The notes: generated from the letters alone by a model not told the origin. Shown: positions 35,207 through 43,030, numbered from the stretch's first letter. The stretch is 64,000 bases of DNA from Anaerolineales bacterium (GCA_020634615.1 JACKBI010000001.1:434001-498000), one strand, 5' to 3'. A program made the numbers and translations.

Positions 35207-35590
35207 ATGAATCGCAGAAAAAATGCTATCATCCTTATCGTTGTTTTCTTGATGATAGGTTGCGCCAGCGGTTTGATACTGGCAAACAGCAGAGTTGTCA
35301 AGAGACTGTTCGTAAATAACGTTTACGATAATAGGGAGCACTTTCTCAGTTGCGAAGAACTACCTTCTCAGACCGAAGTAATGAAAATAGTAGAGGAGCA
35401 CAAAGATGTAATCCGCGCAATCGAGCAAGTCCATCCAGGATTTGTCGATATAGAAATTGACACCGCGAGTTGTCCAGGAAAAGCAGATATTGGAATCTGG
35501 TATCCGTCTCATCGAGATAGACTGGCTATTGAAGAACTCATTGACGGCGATACTTTCTTTGGAATACCGTACAGGTTACGAAATTACTAA
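35207..35590 (+). CDS. small exported or lipid-anchored protein, unknown
   Basis: 127 residues from ATG 35207; GTG 35192 would add five. An N-terminal hydrophobic segment (NAIILIVVFLMIGCASGLIL) ends in a lipobox-like MIGC. The rest is soluble, with two further cysteines (LSCEELPS, TASCPGKADIGIWYPSHRD). The A+T-rich composition matches its island neighbours and not the flanking G+C-rich genes. No family recognised. It has no phased-repeat promoter of its own. Confidence 0.62.
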   Translation: MNRRKNAIILIVVFLMIGCASGLILANSRVVKRLFVNNVYDNREHFLSCEELPSQTEVMKIVEEHKDVIRAIEQVHPGFVDIEIDTASCPGKADIGIWYPSHRDRLAIEELIDGDTFFGIPYRLRNY

Positions 35591-35821
35591 CGACGTAACC
35601 GATTTTGTCCTGTCAAGCATGATTTGATAGAAATAAATCCCCTTTCGCTTTGCCGTTTCTCCTGCTTGGCGGTTTGCTTTTCCGTGCTGCCCGACTAAAG
35701 AGAGGGTAGGCGAATTGCTACTACTGGTGTTCGCCGAGACATGAACATTATCTTTGGAATAACACTTCTGCCGAAGTTCTTCCAGCAACTTGTACGTAAT
35801 GAGGACGGCCAAAAGGGAGAA

Positions 35822-36511
35822 ATGACCATGAGAAGAAAGATCATCGTCCTATGTACAGTATTGTCAGTGGCCATAGGAAGCACGCTGATTGTCAAAGGTC
35901 TAGAGGAAATTGCTGGTGCGGCATCCACAGCCTCGGTGTCACCTAACGAGTGGCCTTCATTTACGATGGTGTACGAGGATTGGAGGCTTGGTTCCAACGA
36001 CGAGCAGCCCCAAGTGCAAGCCGTCAAGCTGATCTACCACGACAAACGGCATTGGAAGACTGAGCTACTAGCTCACAACGATGCCGTGGACGTCGTTGGG
36101 ACATGGGCAGAATATCATGGCGCGGAAATGCGTAGCTTTGACCCGCGTACCGGAGAGCTGCGTGTGGATCAACAGGATATTCCTGAAGATGCTGTGTATG
36201 TTCCCGAGCAGTGGCTCATTCCGGGTACCATTCCCAGGTTGCTCACGCAACAAAATGCTGAGCAACTCTCCGGATCGAGTGGAGGGCTGGCTGTATTGGT
36301 GCTTGAGGAGAATTTGCCGTGTCAGGCGCCTACAGAGGCAATGTTCCGCGCTGGTATACAGCCTTGTGATAGCGAATATCGAGTATCTCGACGCGAGATC
36401 ACCTATCGCGAATCTGATTTCTTGCCGGTTGGGATTGTCGATAGCCTTGATGGCGTAGAGGTTCATAGGGTAACTGTAACCGAGTTGGTCATGAAGAACG
36501 GGGAGGAGTAA
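35822..36511 (+). CDS. exported protein, LolA/MucB-like by eye
   Basis: 229 residues from ATG 35822 (AGGGAGAA upstream); a start at 35741 would add a non-signal leader and is rejected. A signal or anchor (IIVLCTVLSVAIGSTLIV) precedes an extracytoplasmic beta-rich domain: FTMVYEDWRLG, AVKLIYHDKRHWKTELL, EMRSFDPRTGELRVDQQD, and the end EVHRVTVTELVMKN. The pattern of a stress- or lipid-binding 'outer membrane lipoprotein sorting'-type fold is suggestive only. It is separated by 6 bases from the next gene, which has a similar extracytoplasmic domain, so the pair forms an operon. Confidence 0.65.
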   Translation: MTMRRKIIVLCTVLSVAIGSTLIVKGLEEIAGAASTASVSPNEWPSFTMVYEDWRLGSNDEQPQVQAVKLIYHDKRHWKTELLAHNDAVDVVGTWAEYHGAEMRSFDPRTGELRVDQQDIPEDAVYVPEQWLIPGTIPRLLTQQNAEQLSGSSGGLAVLVLEENLPCQAPTEAMFRAGIQPCDSEYRVSRREITYRESDFLPVGIVDSLDGVEVHRVTVTELVMKNGEE

Positions 36512-36517
36512 TGCTTA

Positions 36518-37453
36518 ATGTCTATGCTTACCCATACAGAAAGAGGGACACTACTGTGCGATTGCGAAAGCGAAGCTGCACAATTGGATAACAATAACGT
36601 GGCTTACAGCTTCAACCGTTGGTGGCTATTGCTGATCGGCATCGGCTTGGCTGCCATCCTGTTGCTTGCATTGCCCGCTTCCCAGATGCCTGAGGTGGAT
36701 GCATGGTCGTTGGTCAACAAAACGCCAGACGGGTCCGCCTTTCTAGTGGATGCTGACCATGTGGGCTATGCACGAGCTACTGTCTATCGACGTGCGAATC
36801 CCGATCAACAGGAGCCTGCCGATTCATATCACAGTCCCGTTCTTCCTCTCTCTTCCGACACCTTTCTTTCTGAAACCTGGGCTCGCGGCGGCAACACTGG
36901 CCAAACACGAGCTACCTTTCGGGATAAAGAATCGGGGCGTTTGATTTCAATGATGATCGACACTGGGGAGAGTGTGTTCCTTTTTGATGAAACGACTGAA
37001 AACGGGATGTGGATACCGTCGTCAGGCGCCGCTGGAGCGGACGGGCAGCGGGGGCCATCGTCTGAAGTGCCGTTGGCTGAAGGAGAAAGGGAAGGATATG
37101 CGGTGACGGACGTGGTTATCTCTTCCTGGGGGCGGCCAGCCTGGGTGGTACAACACCGCTTTGATCCTGCCTCAATGGAGGCGGACCGGCCAGGACCCAA
37201 TTTCCCTTCCGACCTGGATATTCAGGCCCTCGAAACCAGGTGGGTAGTAGACAAGGAGACCGGGCAGTTTGTTCGAACAGAACAATGGGCCAATACGCCC
37301 GCCGGCTCCGTGCTTCTCGAACGTGTCGAAACCGAGCCGTTGGAGATCTTGCCGCTGGATAGCCTGCCCGCTACATGGCTTGAAGCGCCTGAAGATGTGC
37401 CCCAGGCCACACTGCCGGCGCTGGTGGCGCCCACCATACGCAGCGCAAACTGA
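36518..37453 (+). CDS. single-pass membrane protein with extracytoplasmic domain
   Basis: 311 residues. A cytoplasmic N-terminus of about 33 residues, one helix (RWWLLLIGIGLAAILLLAL), then an extracytoplasmic domain with ATFRDKESGRLISMMIDTGE, WVVQHRFDPASM and TRWVVDKETGQFVRTEQWAN; these strands resemble MucB/LolA-like folds. The first 30 bases (36518-36547) match 26 of 30 bases of 33613-33642, which encode VYAYPYR in the exported repeat gene, but here they are read in a different frame. The N-terminus may therefore have been built on a leftover fragment; an in-frame GTG just before AYSFNRWW is an alternative start. Confidence 0.66.
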   Translation: MSMLTHTERGTLLCDCESEAAQLDNNNVAYSFNRWWLLLIGIGLAAILLLALPASQMPEVDAWSLVNKTPDGSAFLVDADHVGYARATVYRRANPDQQEPADSYHSPVLPLSSDTFLSETWARGGNTGQTRATFRDKESGRLISMMIDTGESVFLFDETTENGMWIPSSGAAGADGQRGPSSEVPLAEGEREGYAVTDVVISSWGRPAWVVQHRFDPASMEADRPGPNFPSDLDIQALETRWVVDKETGQFVRTEQWANTPAGSVLLERVETEPLEILPLDSLPATWLEAPEDVPQATLPALVAPTIRSAN

Positions 37454-37501
37454 ATCAACCTCAAGTTGGTGATTGTATGCAGACCTATCTGAGGAGCAAC
37501 G

Positions 37502-37756
37502 ATGCAAGAATCAACCAGACATATACGTGATTCGATAAATATAGAACAGCATTGGGCGTCTCTGACCAGGCGCGAGCGTGAGGTGTTGGCGCTGGTAGCG
37601 CAAGGCAAGAGCAATCGAGAAATTGCTCAGAAACTTAGCATTACTGACAAGACGGCGGGGCATCATGTTGGTCATATCTTGAGGAAGTTGGAAGTGTCGT
37701 CCAGAACCCAAGCCGCCTTATGGGCGATCTGGACAGGTACAGCAGAAATGGGATAG
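37502..37756 (+). CDS. small LuxR/GerE-type DNA-binding protein
   Basis: 84 residues, little more than a helix-turn-helix: LTRREREVLALVAQGKSNRE, IAQKLSITDKTAGHHVGHIL, RKLEVSSRTQAALWAI. GAGGAGC lies before the ATG. It lacks the receiver or sensor domain of usual LuxR regulators, so it may be constitutively active or need a partner. It sits inside the island of exported proteins and is the only DNA-binding gene there, which makes it a candidate regulator of the phased-repeat promoters, although LuxR proteins usually prefer palindromes. Confidence 0.85.
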   Translation: MQESTRHIRDSINIEQHWASLTRREREVLALVAQGKSNREIAQKLSITDKTAGHHVGHILRKLEVSSRTQAALWAIWTGTAEMG

Positions 37757-37770
37757 GGACAAGTCCCTAT
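37753..37770 (+). terminator. small hairpin at the end of the LuxR-type gene
   Basis: ATAGGGAC and GTCCCTAT (37753-37760, 37763-37770) pair perfectly, overlapping the stop codon. A third AAATAGGGA string follows. Weak as a terminator. Confidence 0.35.
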
Positions 37771-37791
37771 AGAAATAGGGAATTCTCCCGA

Positions 37792-37819
37792 TGACAGCCC
37801 AAAGCAGAAGTGCTACAAT
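37792..37819 (+). promoter_or_regulatory. candidate promoter before the exported protein at 37884
   Basis: TGACAG (37792-37797), a 16-base spacer and TACAAT (37814-37819). The leader would be about 58 nt, ending in AGGAG before ATG 37884. It lacks the phased TCAYRAA repeats found at the other exported genes. Confidence 0.45.
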
Positions 37820-37883
37820 ATTGGCATCGGTGGAAAGTCCTACGAGTAAATCACCAAATATGGTCGTAAAAGGAGCATATACG

Positions 37884-38537
37884 ATGAAATCCACAAAGTT
37901 CGTTTCCCTCTTGGTCCTTCTGGCATTGCTGACCATGGGGATCCAACCAACGTTCGCCCACGTAATCGGTCCTAACTCGCCAATTTCGCACATCCCCCTT
38001 GCAGACGAACCAATAGTCGATGAGCCCGTAATCAGCACCGTAGAAACCCAAGAGTGGGTGCAAGGACCAGGTGAACTGGGAGGCAGATACGTAACAGTTA
38101 CAAAGGTGCTGTTGTCTCAGACCGCGACTGTGCGTGTGCCTCAACCAGGATTGCCTGCAATCCAAACTAACGTACAACCTGATTGGGTTGTTTATTCCGG
38201 GGACTACGTTATGACAATGGAGAGGTGGCTGCGAAATTCCCCTGATTGGCTAGGTAGACCTTGGGTAGATGCAGGTGGCTCCACGGCCACCAACGTCACT
38301 GCACAGGAGATACGCGTCTCTGGAACCCACTGGTATGGCGGAAGTGGTTGCAATAGCCAAGGCCCCAACTTTAGTGGGACCAATTACAACACTACCTCAG
38401 TTTCGGCACAGACGGCTCAGAATTTGTTTGGTGGCAATCAGTATCACTGCGTTAAATCAGGTACACACCAGGCAAAGATCAACGGTTCTTGGCCATTCTG
38501 GGTAACAGGTCAAGAAGGGCCCACTGCTTATTGGTAG
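37884..38537 (+). CDS. exported protein with C-terminal Gly/Asn/Tyr-rich domain
   Basis: 217 residues from ATG 37884 (AGGAG 37871-37875). The signal peptide (SLLVLLALLTMGIQPTFA) is followed by an extracytoplasmic domain with a likely single disulphide (GGSGCNSQGPNF and QYHCVKSG) and the end INGSWPFWVTGQEGPTAYW. No membrane anchor. The Trp/Tyr-ended C-terminus resembles that of the exported protein at 34118 in style, though not in alignable sequence. No family recognised. Confidence 0.7.
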   Translation: MKSTKFVSLLVLLALLTMGIQPTFAHVIGPNSPISHIPLADEPIVDEPVISTVETQEWVQGPGELGGRYVTVTKVLLSQTATVRVPQPGLPAIQTNVQPDWVVYSGDYVMTMERWLRNSPDWLGRPWVDAGGSTATNVTAQEIRVSGTHWYGGSGCNSQGPNFSGTNYNTTSVSAQTAQNLFGGNQYHCVKSGTHQAKINGSWPFWVTGQEGPTAYW

Positions 38538-38696
38538 CCTGAATTCACGAAAGACAAGTCTCGGCACGATGCAGTAGATAAAGTAGAGACGCTACCAGGG
38601 TATCGAAACTCAGGTCGAATGGTTGTGCAACGTATTAGAAATCGCTGGACTTGCTTGCTCAAAGTTCTTACGTGAGTTTGGCAATGTGTCTTCGAG

Positions 38697-38729
38697 AATG
38701 TACCAGGCAGTTGCACCGCCTGGTACATT
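38697..38729 (+). terminator. perfect 12-bp hairpin
   Basis: AATGTACCAGGC (38697-38708) and GCCTGGTACATT (38718-38729) with a 9-base loop, then CATTTGG. It lies in the 271-base gap before the gene at 38809 and is the only structure seen there. Confidence 0.6.
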
Positions 38730-38808
38730 CATTTGGTAGGCTACTATCCGCAGAGTTTTGGCCGAGTGAACCTATTGTTGTGACAAAACTTCCTCAAGGT
38801 GTATATCA

Positions 38809-40017
38809 ATGGCGCTACTGTCACCTGACAAACTCTCTGGCAAGGTAGTTATCTTGTTTATCCTGATAGCTTCTTCATTGGGGGTCGTATTGTTGGATGA
38901 TTTGGTTCTCTCGAAAAACTGTACTGGCCCCTATGTTCTTTCTCGCAGAGATTGCATGTTACTGCGTTCTCCGTTGATATGGCTCGCGCCCGACCGTACA
39001 GTTGTATTCGCAGAGCCCGAAATTCTGCCGACGCCGGTCATTCCTATAGGGGTCAATCCAACAGAGATTAAGGAGAATAGCCCTGAGGAGCAAATGGAAG
39101 TTGTAGGAATAGCGCAAACGAATGAAGGAGGCTATGTCAGTCTTCAAGGAACCTGGTTGGAGCAAGGAAGCGGTGATAACGCACTCTACGTCGTCGAAAA
39201 CGGAGCACCGTTTATCGGGCAGCTAGAACTTGGATCTTTTGAGTCCAAACCTCGCTCTTATATCATCAATTGCTTGATCGACTTCATCCAGTTGCCATGC
39301 GGCCCGGCGGCGCCGCTCCTACAGTTCATCACACTAGATTATGGCCAAGTCGTCAAGATACCCATCCATATCACTGGACTAGAACCTGGGCTGCACGACC
39401 TCACGGTGGTCTTTGATCAAGATTTGGGTGTAGATCGCGACAATCCGCAGGCCGAGGCACGTTTGCTTTCCAAAGTAATGGCAATTCGTGCAAGCATAGC
39501 TGTTGGTCGTGATACAACCCCTATCGCCCGATCGTTCCAAAGCTTGCCCATACCGCTTCATACAACTGGTCTGGATGGGCTGGCGGTGAGTACGAAGATA
39601 ATGCCGTGGGATCGGTACGGTGGGATACAGCAGAAGACGTTTCTTCAAGCTGACCCTGGGCAGAAGATCACCCTGTATCTCCACCTCTCGAATAGTCAGC
39701 CCGTCCAGGTTGATTATGCACTGTCTGCGTTTTTGGATCATCAGCAGATCCCTCTGGTCCGTCGCGGCCAAGGCCATGTACCGCTGTATGTCTCCGCCAA
39801 GTCGCAAGCGCTGTATGTGATTCCTATTGAGTTTACGTCTCCTTCCCAGCCTGGTCATTACGAATTCGTCGTTTACGGCGAGCCATTTCCCCAGGCGCGA
39901 ATGGATCTGACGAGGCAAACGTTTGAAGGACAATTAGACTACGGCCTGGGGATCGACATGTGGTCATCGTCTAAGATCTATCTCGATGTGAACGACCACA
40001 AATTGCCGCGTGAGTAA
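38809..40017 (+). CDS. single-pass membrane protein with large extracytoplasmic beta-rich domain
   Basis: 402 residues. An N-terminal helix (KVVILFILIASSLGVVLLDD) is followed by about 360 extracytoplasmic residues. Strand-rich segments are seen (GGYVSLQGTWLEQGSGDNAL, VKIPIHITGLEPGLHDLTVV, KITLYLHLSNSQPVQVDYAL), consistent with Ig-like or cadherin-like folds. Cysteines lie near the membrane (KNCTGPYVLSRRDCMLLR) and at INCLIDFIQLPCG. No catalytic motif. Phased-repeat promoter copy 3 and a paralogue fragment follow it, so a rearrangement point lies directly downstream. Confidence 0.7.
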   Translation: MALLSPDKLSGKVVILFILIASSLGVVLLDDLVLSKNCTGPYVLSRRDCMLLRSPLIWLAPDRTVVFAEPEILPTPVIPIGVNPTEIKENSPEEQMEVVGIAQTNEGGYVSLQGTWLEQGSGDNALYVVENGAPFIGQLELGSFESKPRSYIINCLIDFIQLPCGPAAPLLQFITLDYGQVVKIPIHITGLEPGLHDLTVVFDQDLGVDRDNPQAEARLLSKVMAIRASIAVGRDTTPIARSFQSLPIPLHTTGLDGLAVSTKIMPWDRYGGIQQKTFLQADPGQKITLYLHLSNSQPVQVDYALSAFLDHQQIPLVRRGQGHVPLYVSAKSQALYVIPIEFTSPSQPGHYEFVVYGEPFPQARMDLTRQTFEGQLDYGLGIDMWSSSKIYLDVNDHKLPRE

Positions 40018-40025
40018 GAGGTTTT

Positions 40026-40086
40026 GACGCTCACTTTCCTATGATCGACAGCACGCGGGGATCACATGGGCAGCAACCGCCGAAAA
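40026..40086 (+). pseudogene. fragment of an exported repeat gene (3' end only)
   Basis: These 61 bases match 33938-33998 with six substitutions and no indels. There they encode the last codons of the exported repeat protein (DAHFPMIDNTQGSLGQ). Here the stop codon is changed (TAG to CAA) and no upstream gene remains. The fragment travels with phased-repeat promoter copy 3, so gene end plus downstream promoter were duplicated as one block. Confidence 0.8.
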
Positions 40087-40148
40087 TCACAAACAATCAT
40101 GAAAAATCACAAAGTCTCATGAAATCTGGGGCGGTTTTGTGGTATGGT
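40087..40148 (+). promoter_or_regulatory. phased-repeat promoter module, copy 3
   Basis: Units at 40087, 40097, 40107 and 40117 with the same sequence as copy 2. Candidate -35 TGAAAT (40120-40125), 17-base spacer, TATGGT (40143-40148). Similarity with copy 2 continues into the leader (GTGTCGCYGAGGAGTTYGG). It drives the 481-residue exported protein at 40210. Confidence 0.72.
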
Positions 40149-40209
40149 GGATGTGTCGCTGAGGAGTTTGGCGATGAATCTATCAGCCTAATTTGCGAGG
40201 AGGATCAAG

Positions 40210-41655
40210 ATGGCAAAACGCGCGATTTCTGGACTGTTATTGGTCTTAATTGTAGTTGCCTCGGCCCGCTCGGTCGCGGCTTCTCCCGCAGCTCAACCGA
40301 TACCACCACATTGGCAATTGTCCGGTTGGTATTCTCCTGGGTTCTGGGACAACACGGTTCCAAATGGCCAGTACGCTCCTACAGGGTATCGCCACGGCCA
40401 TTGGTTCTACGATGGAGGTGGCCCTCCCGAGTACGTCTTTGGCAGCATTATGGACTGGACTCAAGCCAGAGCAGATAACGTCAGATACTACAGCAACAAT
40501 CTGCGGTTCTGGTGGTGTGATTTGGTCTACATGTATTACACCCATGACCACACTGACATGAGCGGGAAACTGAATGGAGTGGGAGCCGGGACCAATATGC
40601 CCAATCCTACGTTTGATCGAGATGATGACGCACCGGCGGATGGCAGATATGAGGAATACGAGGTCGTTAGTGTCAACCAATCGTTCCCTCAGAGTAGTCC
40701 ATTCTTCTATTCGTTTGTCTCATATTACGAGAAGCAAGTTTCTGGACCCGGCTACCTTTTGGAGACTCCTGCGCTTTCTGCAAAGCCGTGGTGTATGAGC
40801 GAATACAACACCTGGCGCTATGATGATCATCCTCAAAGGCTGGACTACAATGACGTAGAACTGGGAATGGTATTGGACAGAGATACTGATAGTGTTGCTC
40901 AAACACAAAGCAATTTGTATCCGATCAGTCCTGTTAGTGGGACTATCTCTGCTGGTCCAATACAGTTGCATACAGTAACCGATTATAGAGTACCACGTAT
41001 TCTGATTGGAGCCGCATATCCTGTGAGCACCAGAAGCGATCTCGATGCCTATGTCGACTTTGTGAAGTCTGGCTTGATGACACCGTTGCGTCACGAAGAT
41101 GTAAACAACGTGCTGACAATTGTGACTTTCAATGAGCCCGTGTCTCGAAAAGTTCTTGAAGAAATACTCGGCCTATCAGACGCATCTCAAATCGAGATGA
41201 TCAAGGCAGTGTATTCTGACGTGAATGATCCAAACTCGGCCACTAATACCTGGACCTTGGAAGCTCATCCCGAAGGAAATTCAAACTACACTGACGGCTT
41301 AAGTACACTGGCATCAAGCATCAGTTCTATGGAATTGATGCCAAACCGAGAGGAAGCTGCCGATACTCTTGGTGAGGTTCCATTGTCACCTCGCCTGGAG
41401 ATGATTGGCTTTGTCGCGATCGAACTCTGGCTTCCCATCGAACAAATTGATTATCTTAATGAACACGAGATGATCTTCCTGGCTGATCCCCTACCAACCT
41501 ATGCTCGCATGCTCGTATCTCATACAGATGAGGCTGTTCGCATCCGATCGATGAATGATGACCTATATCAGCTGCCAGACGGCATCGAAGCATTCATCAT
41601 TGCTGATTTCACCGATCTCTATTCAGAGATGCAATTCCTTTCACAAGAAAGGTAG
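40210..41655 (+). CDS. large exported protein, unknown family
   Basis: 481 residues from ATG 40210 (GCGAGGAGG upstream). The signal peptide (ISGLLLVLIVVASARSVAA) is cleaved near residue 24. The first half is aromatic and His-rich (HWQLSGWYSPGFWDN, GYRHGHWFYDGGGPPEYVFG, WWCDLVYMYYTHDHTDMSG) with an acidic loop (TFDRDDDAPADGRYEEYE) that might bind calcium. The second half is ordinary mixed alpha/beta (PVSTRSDLDAYVDFVKSGLM, FVAIELWLPIEQIDYLNEHE). No membrane anchor and no recognised motif. It is the largest member of the phased-repeat promoter set. Confidence 0.75.
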   Translation: MAKRAISGLLLVLIVVASARSVAASPAAQPIPPHWQLSGWYSPGFWDNTVPNGQYAPTGYRHGHWFYDGGGPPEYVFGSIMDWTQARADNVRYYSNNLRFWWCDLVYMYYTHDHTDMSGKLNGVGAGTNMPNPTFDRDDDAPADGRYEEYEVVSVNQSFPQSSPFFYSFVSYYEKQVSGPGYLLETPALSAKPWCMSEYNTWRYDDHPQRLDYNDVELGMVLDRDTDSVAQTQSNLYPISPVSGTISAGPIQLHTVTDYRVPRILIGAAYPVSTRSDLDAYVDFVKSGLMTPLRHEDVNNVLTIVTFNEPVSRKVLEEILGLSDASQIEMIKAVYSDVNDPNSATNTWTLEAHPEGNSNYTDGLSTLASSISSMELMPNREEAADTLGEVPLSPRLEMIGFVAIELWLPIEQIDYLNEHEMIFLADPLPTYARMLVSHTDEAVRIRSMNDDLYQLPDGIEAFIIADFTDLYSEMQFLSQER

Positions 41656-41706
41656 ATACTGCTTCAAATCGGCCTCGGCAGCTATACAGCCCGATACATA
41701 TACAAG

Positions 41707-41735
41707 GAGCGAGGCCACAATGTGTGGCCTCGCTC
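41707..41735 (+). terminator. 13-bp hairpin after the 481-residue exported protein gene
   Basis: GAGCGAGGCCACA (41707-41719) and TGTGGCCTCGCTC (41723-41735) pair perfectly around a 3-base loop, 52 bases after the stop. The rest of the 336-base gap 41656-41991 holds nothing I can support. Confidence 0.65.
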
Positions 41736-41991
41736 GCGATCTTAAGGTAACAACTCCTAAGCCAGAGACTGCATACACCTATGAGAGAACCAAATGCAAC
41801 TCTCGACATCATCGCAGTAACCGGCAAACTCCCCCTGATTCTGAGAACCTCGAACTACTTACCTGGGCATTTGCCAGGCAAGACCGAGGCACAAAACTGG
41901 CGCGAATGATCTTCTTTGTCTTCCATGATCGCAACATCCTTGGTCTGGGAAAGGCGATTTGATCGGACCAACAGGTCTTAGGAGTTCCACA

Positions 41992-42480
41992 GTGAGCAAA
42001 CGACGTTCCGTTGCACTAACGCTTGCATTGGTCACGATTGCGGCCGGCTATCTGGCAGTGCTCTTTATTGTCTCCCAGATCTACTACAGCTCGTCCATCG
42101 GAATCGATCCTCGCAGCGCTGCTTCCTTCGCGGTTTCCCTCGTCATCTTGCCCTACGTGGTTGGGGGCGTCTTTCTGGGTCTGTTCAGCAAGAGCTATGA
42201 TCCCAAACTGGCGCTGGCCGCCGGCCTGATCGCCACCATCGGCGAACGGCTGCTGATTCTGGGGTTGGCGGCCTGGACGCTGGGCGGTTTTCGCCAGCTG
42301 AACTCCGCCGGAGAGGTCTACTACGTGGAGGGCGGGCCGGACCTGCTGGGAGCCATCCAATCTGAAGCCCTCCCCTACTTTACCTGGGTCTACATCCTGC
42401 TGGGCATCCTCGTGAGCATTCTGGCCCTGCTGGTTGCTTACAAGGCCGTGGCGTGGTTGAGGCAGCGACAGCGGGGATAG
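41992..42480 (+). CDS. 4-TM membrane protein, unknown
   Basis: 162 residues from GTG 41992, chosen because TTAGGAG (GGAG 41981-41984) precedes it; a TTG at 41959 would add 11 residues. Four hydrophobic helices (about 8-28, 43-63, 70-95, 128-150). The G+C content returns to the level of the flanking genome within this gene, marking the right edge of the A+T-rich island. No motif recognised. Confidence 0.65.
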   Translation: MSKRRSVALTLALVTIAAGYLAVLFIVSQIYYSSSIGIDPRSAASFAVSLVILPYVVGGVFLGLFSKSYDPKLALAAGLIATIGERLLILGLAAWTLGGFRQLNSAGEVYYVEGGPDLLGAIQSEALPYFTWVYILLGILVSILALLVAYKAVAWLRQRQRG

Positions 42481-42496
42481 CAAGGTAACCAGACGA

Positions 42497-42525
42497 TTGC
42501 CCTACCGTTGTACTCATGCTACAAT
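42497..42525 (+). promoter_or_regulatory. sigma70-type promoter giving a probable leaderless mRNA
   Basis: TTGCCC (42497-42502), exactly 17 bases, TACAAT (42520-42525). The ATG of the next gene is at 42532, seven bases after the -10, where transcription is expected to begin. There is no ribosome-binding site. Confidence 0.7.
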
Positions 42526-42531
42526 GCCCCC

Positions 42532-42855
42532 ATGAAGCCGATACCGATCAACGAGAAGCTGGTCTGGGATTACGACATCCCGGAGGATGCGCAGGAGAAC
42601 GAGGCGTTTCGCCGGTGGTACCTGGCGCGGGTGTTGTCACATGGCGGTGACGCTGATCTGCGAGCGATCGGCTTCCAGACCATCCATGATTATCTTCCCG
42701 AACTCAACCTGCCCCGCGAGATCAGGGAATTCTGGTATTGGTACTTCGGCCAGCCGCACGCCAGGGAACGCTATGGCGAGCTTGACTCCACTCAAGTTGA
42801 CTATGGTTATCGAACCAGCGAGTTGATGCAAGACGTGACCCATCCTAGAACGTAG
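42532..42855 (+). CDS. small cytoplasmic protein (DUF6922-like), probably leaderless
   Basis: 107 residues from ATG 42532. The sequence LVWDYDIPEDAQENEAFRRW and YLARVLSHGGDADLRAIGFQ, then EIREFWYWYFG, matches a small family I recall from Chloroflexota and cyanobacteria (DUF6922-type, 'WDYDFP…RRWYVARVL'), sometimes beside nucleotidyltransferases and thought to act as antitoxins. No such partner lies next to it here: downstream is a hairpin and a minus-strand ABC operon. The family call is from memory. Confidence 0.7.
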   Translation: MKPIPINEKLVWDYDIPEDAQENEAFRRWYLARVLSHGGDADLRAIGFQTIHDYLPELNLPREIREFWYWYFGQPHARERYGELDSTQVDYGYRTSELMQDVTHPRT

Positions 42856-42884
42856 CGAGGGCAAGCAACGCGACGGAGAGTCAA

Positions 42885-42919
42885 AACGGCCGGGAACTGT
42901 ACGACAGTTCCTGGCCGTT
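42885..42919 (+). terminator. strong hairpin after the DUF6922-like gene
   Basis: AACGGCCGGGAACTGT (42885-42900) and ACAGTTCCTGGCCGTT (42904-42919) form a 16-bp stem with one mismatch and a 3-base loop. It lies between convergent genes ending at 42855 and 43159. A second small hairpin (GGCGGCTT…AAGCCGCC) follows near 42940-42960. Confidence 0.7.
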
Positions 42920-43030
42920 ACGCGTAGCGGCCCCATGTAAGGCGGCTTGGGAAAGCCGCCGGCTCCTCACCGGCAGACAGCGCGCCGGCAACCACTGCCT
43001 GTTGGCCCCAATTGCGTTGCCAGCTTCGAC

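Noticed and set aside
40041..40478. ORF of 145 codons across promoter copy 3
   Set aside because: It starts in the duplicated gene end, runs through the promoter array and then out of frame over the exported protein gene; coding is unlikely.
41555..41962. ORF of 135 codons after the 481-residue exported protein
   Set aside because: It overlaps that gene in another frame and crosses a strong hairpin; no ribosome site or domain.
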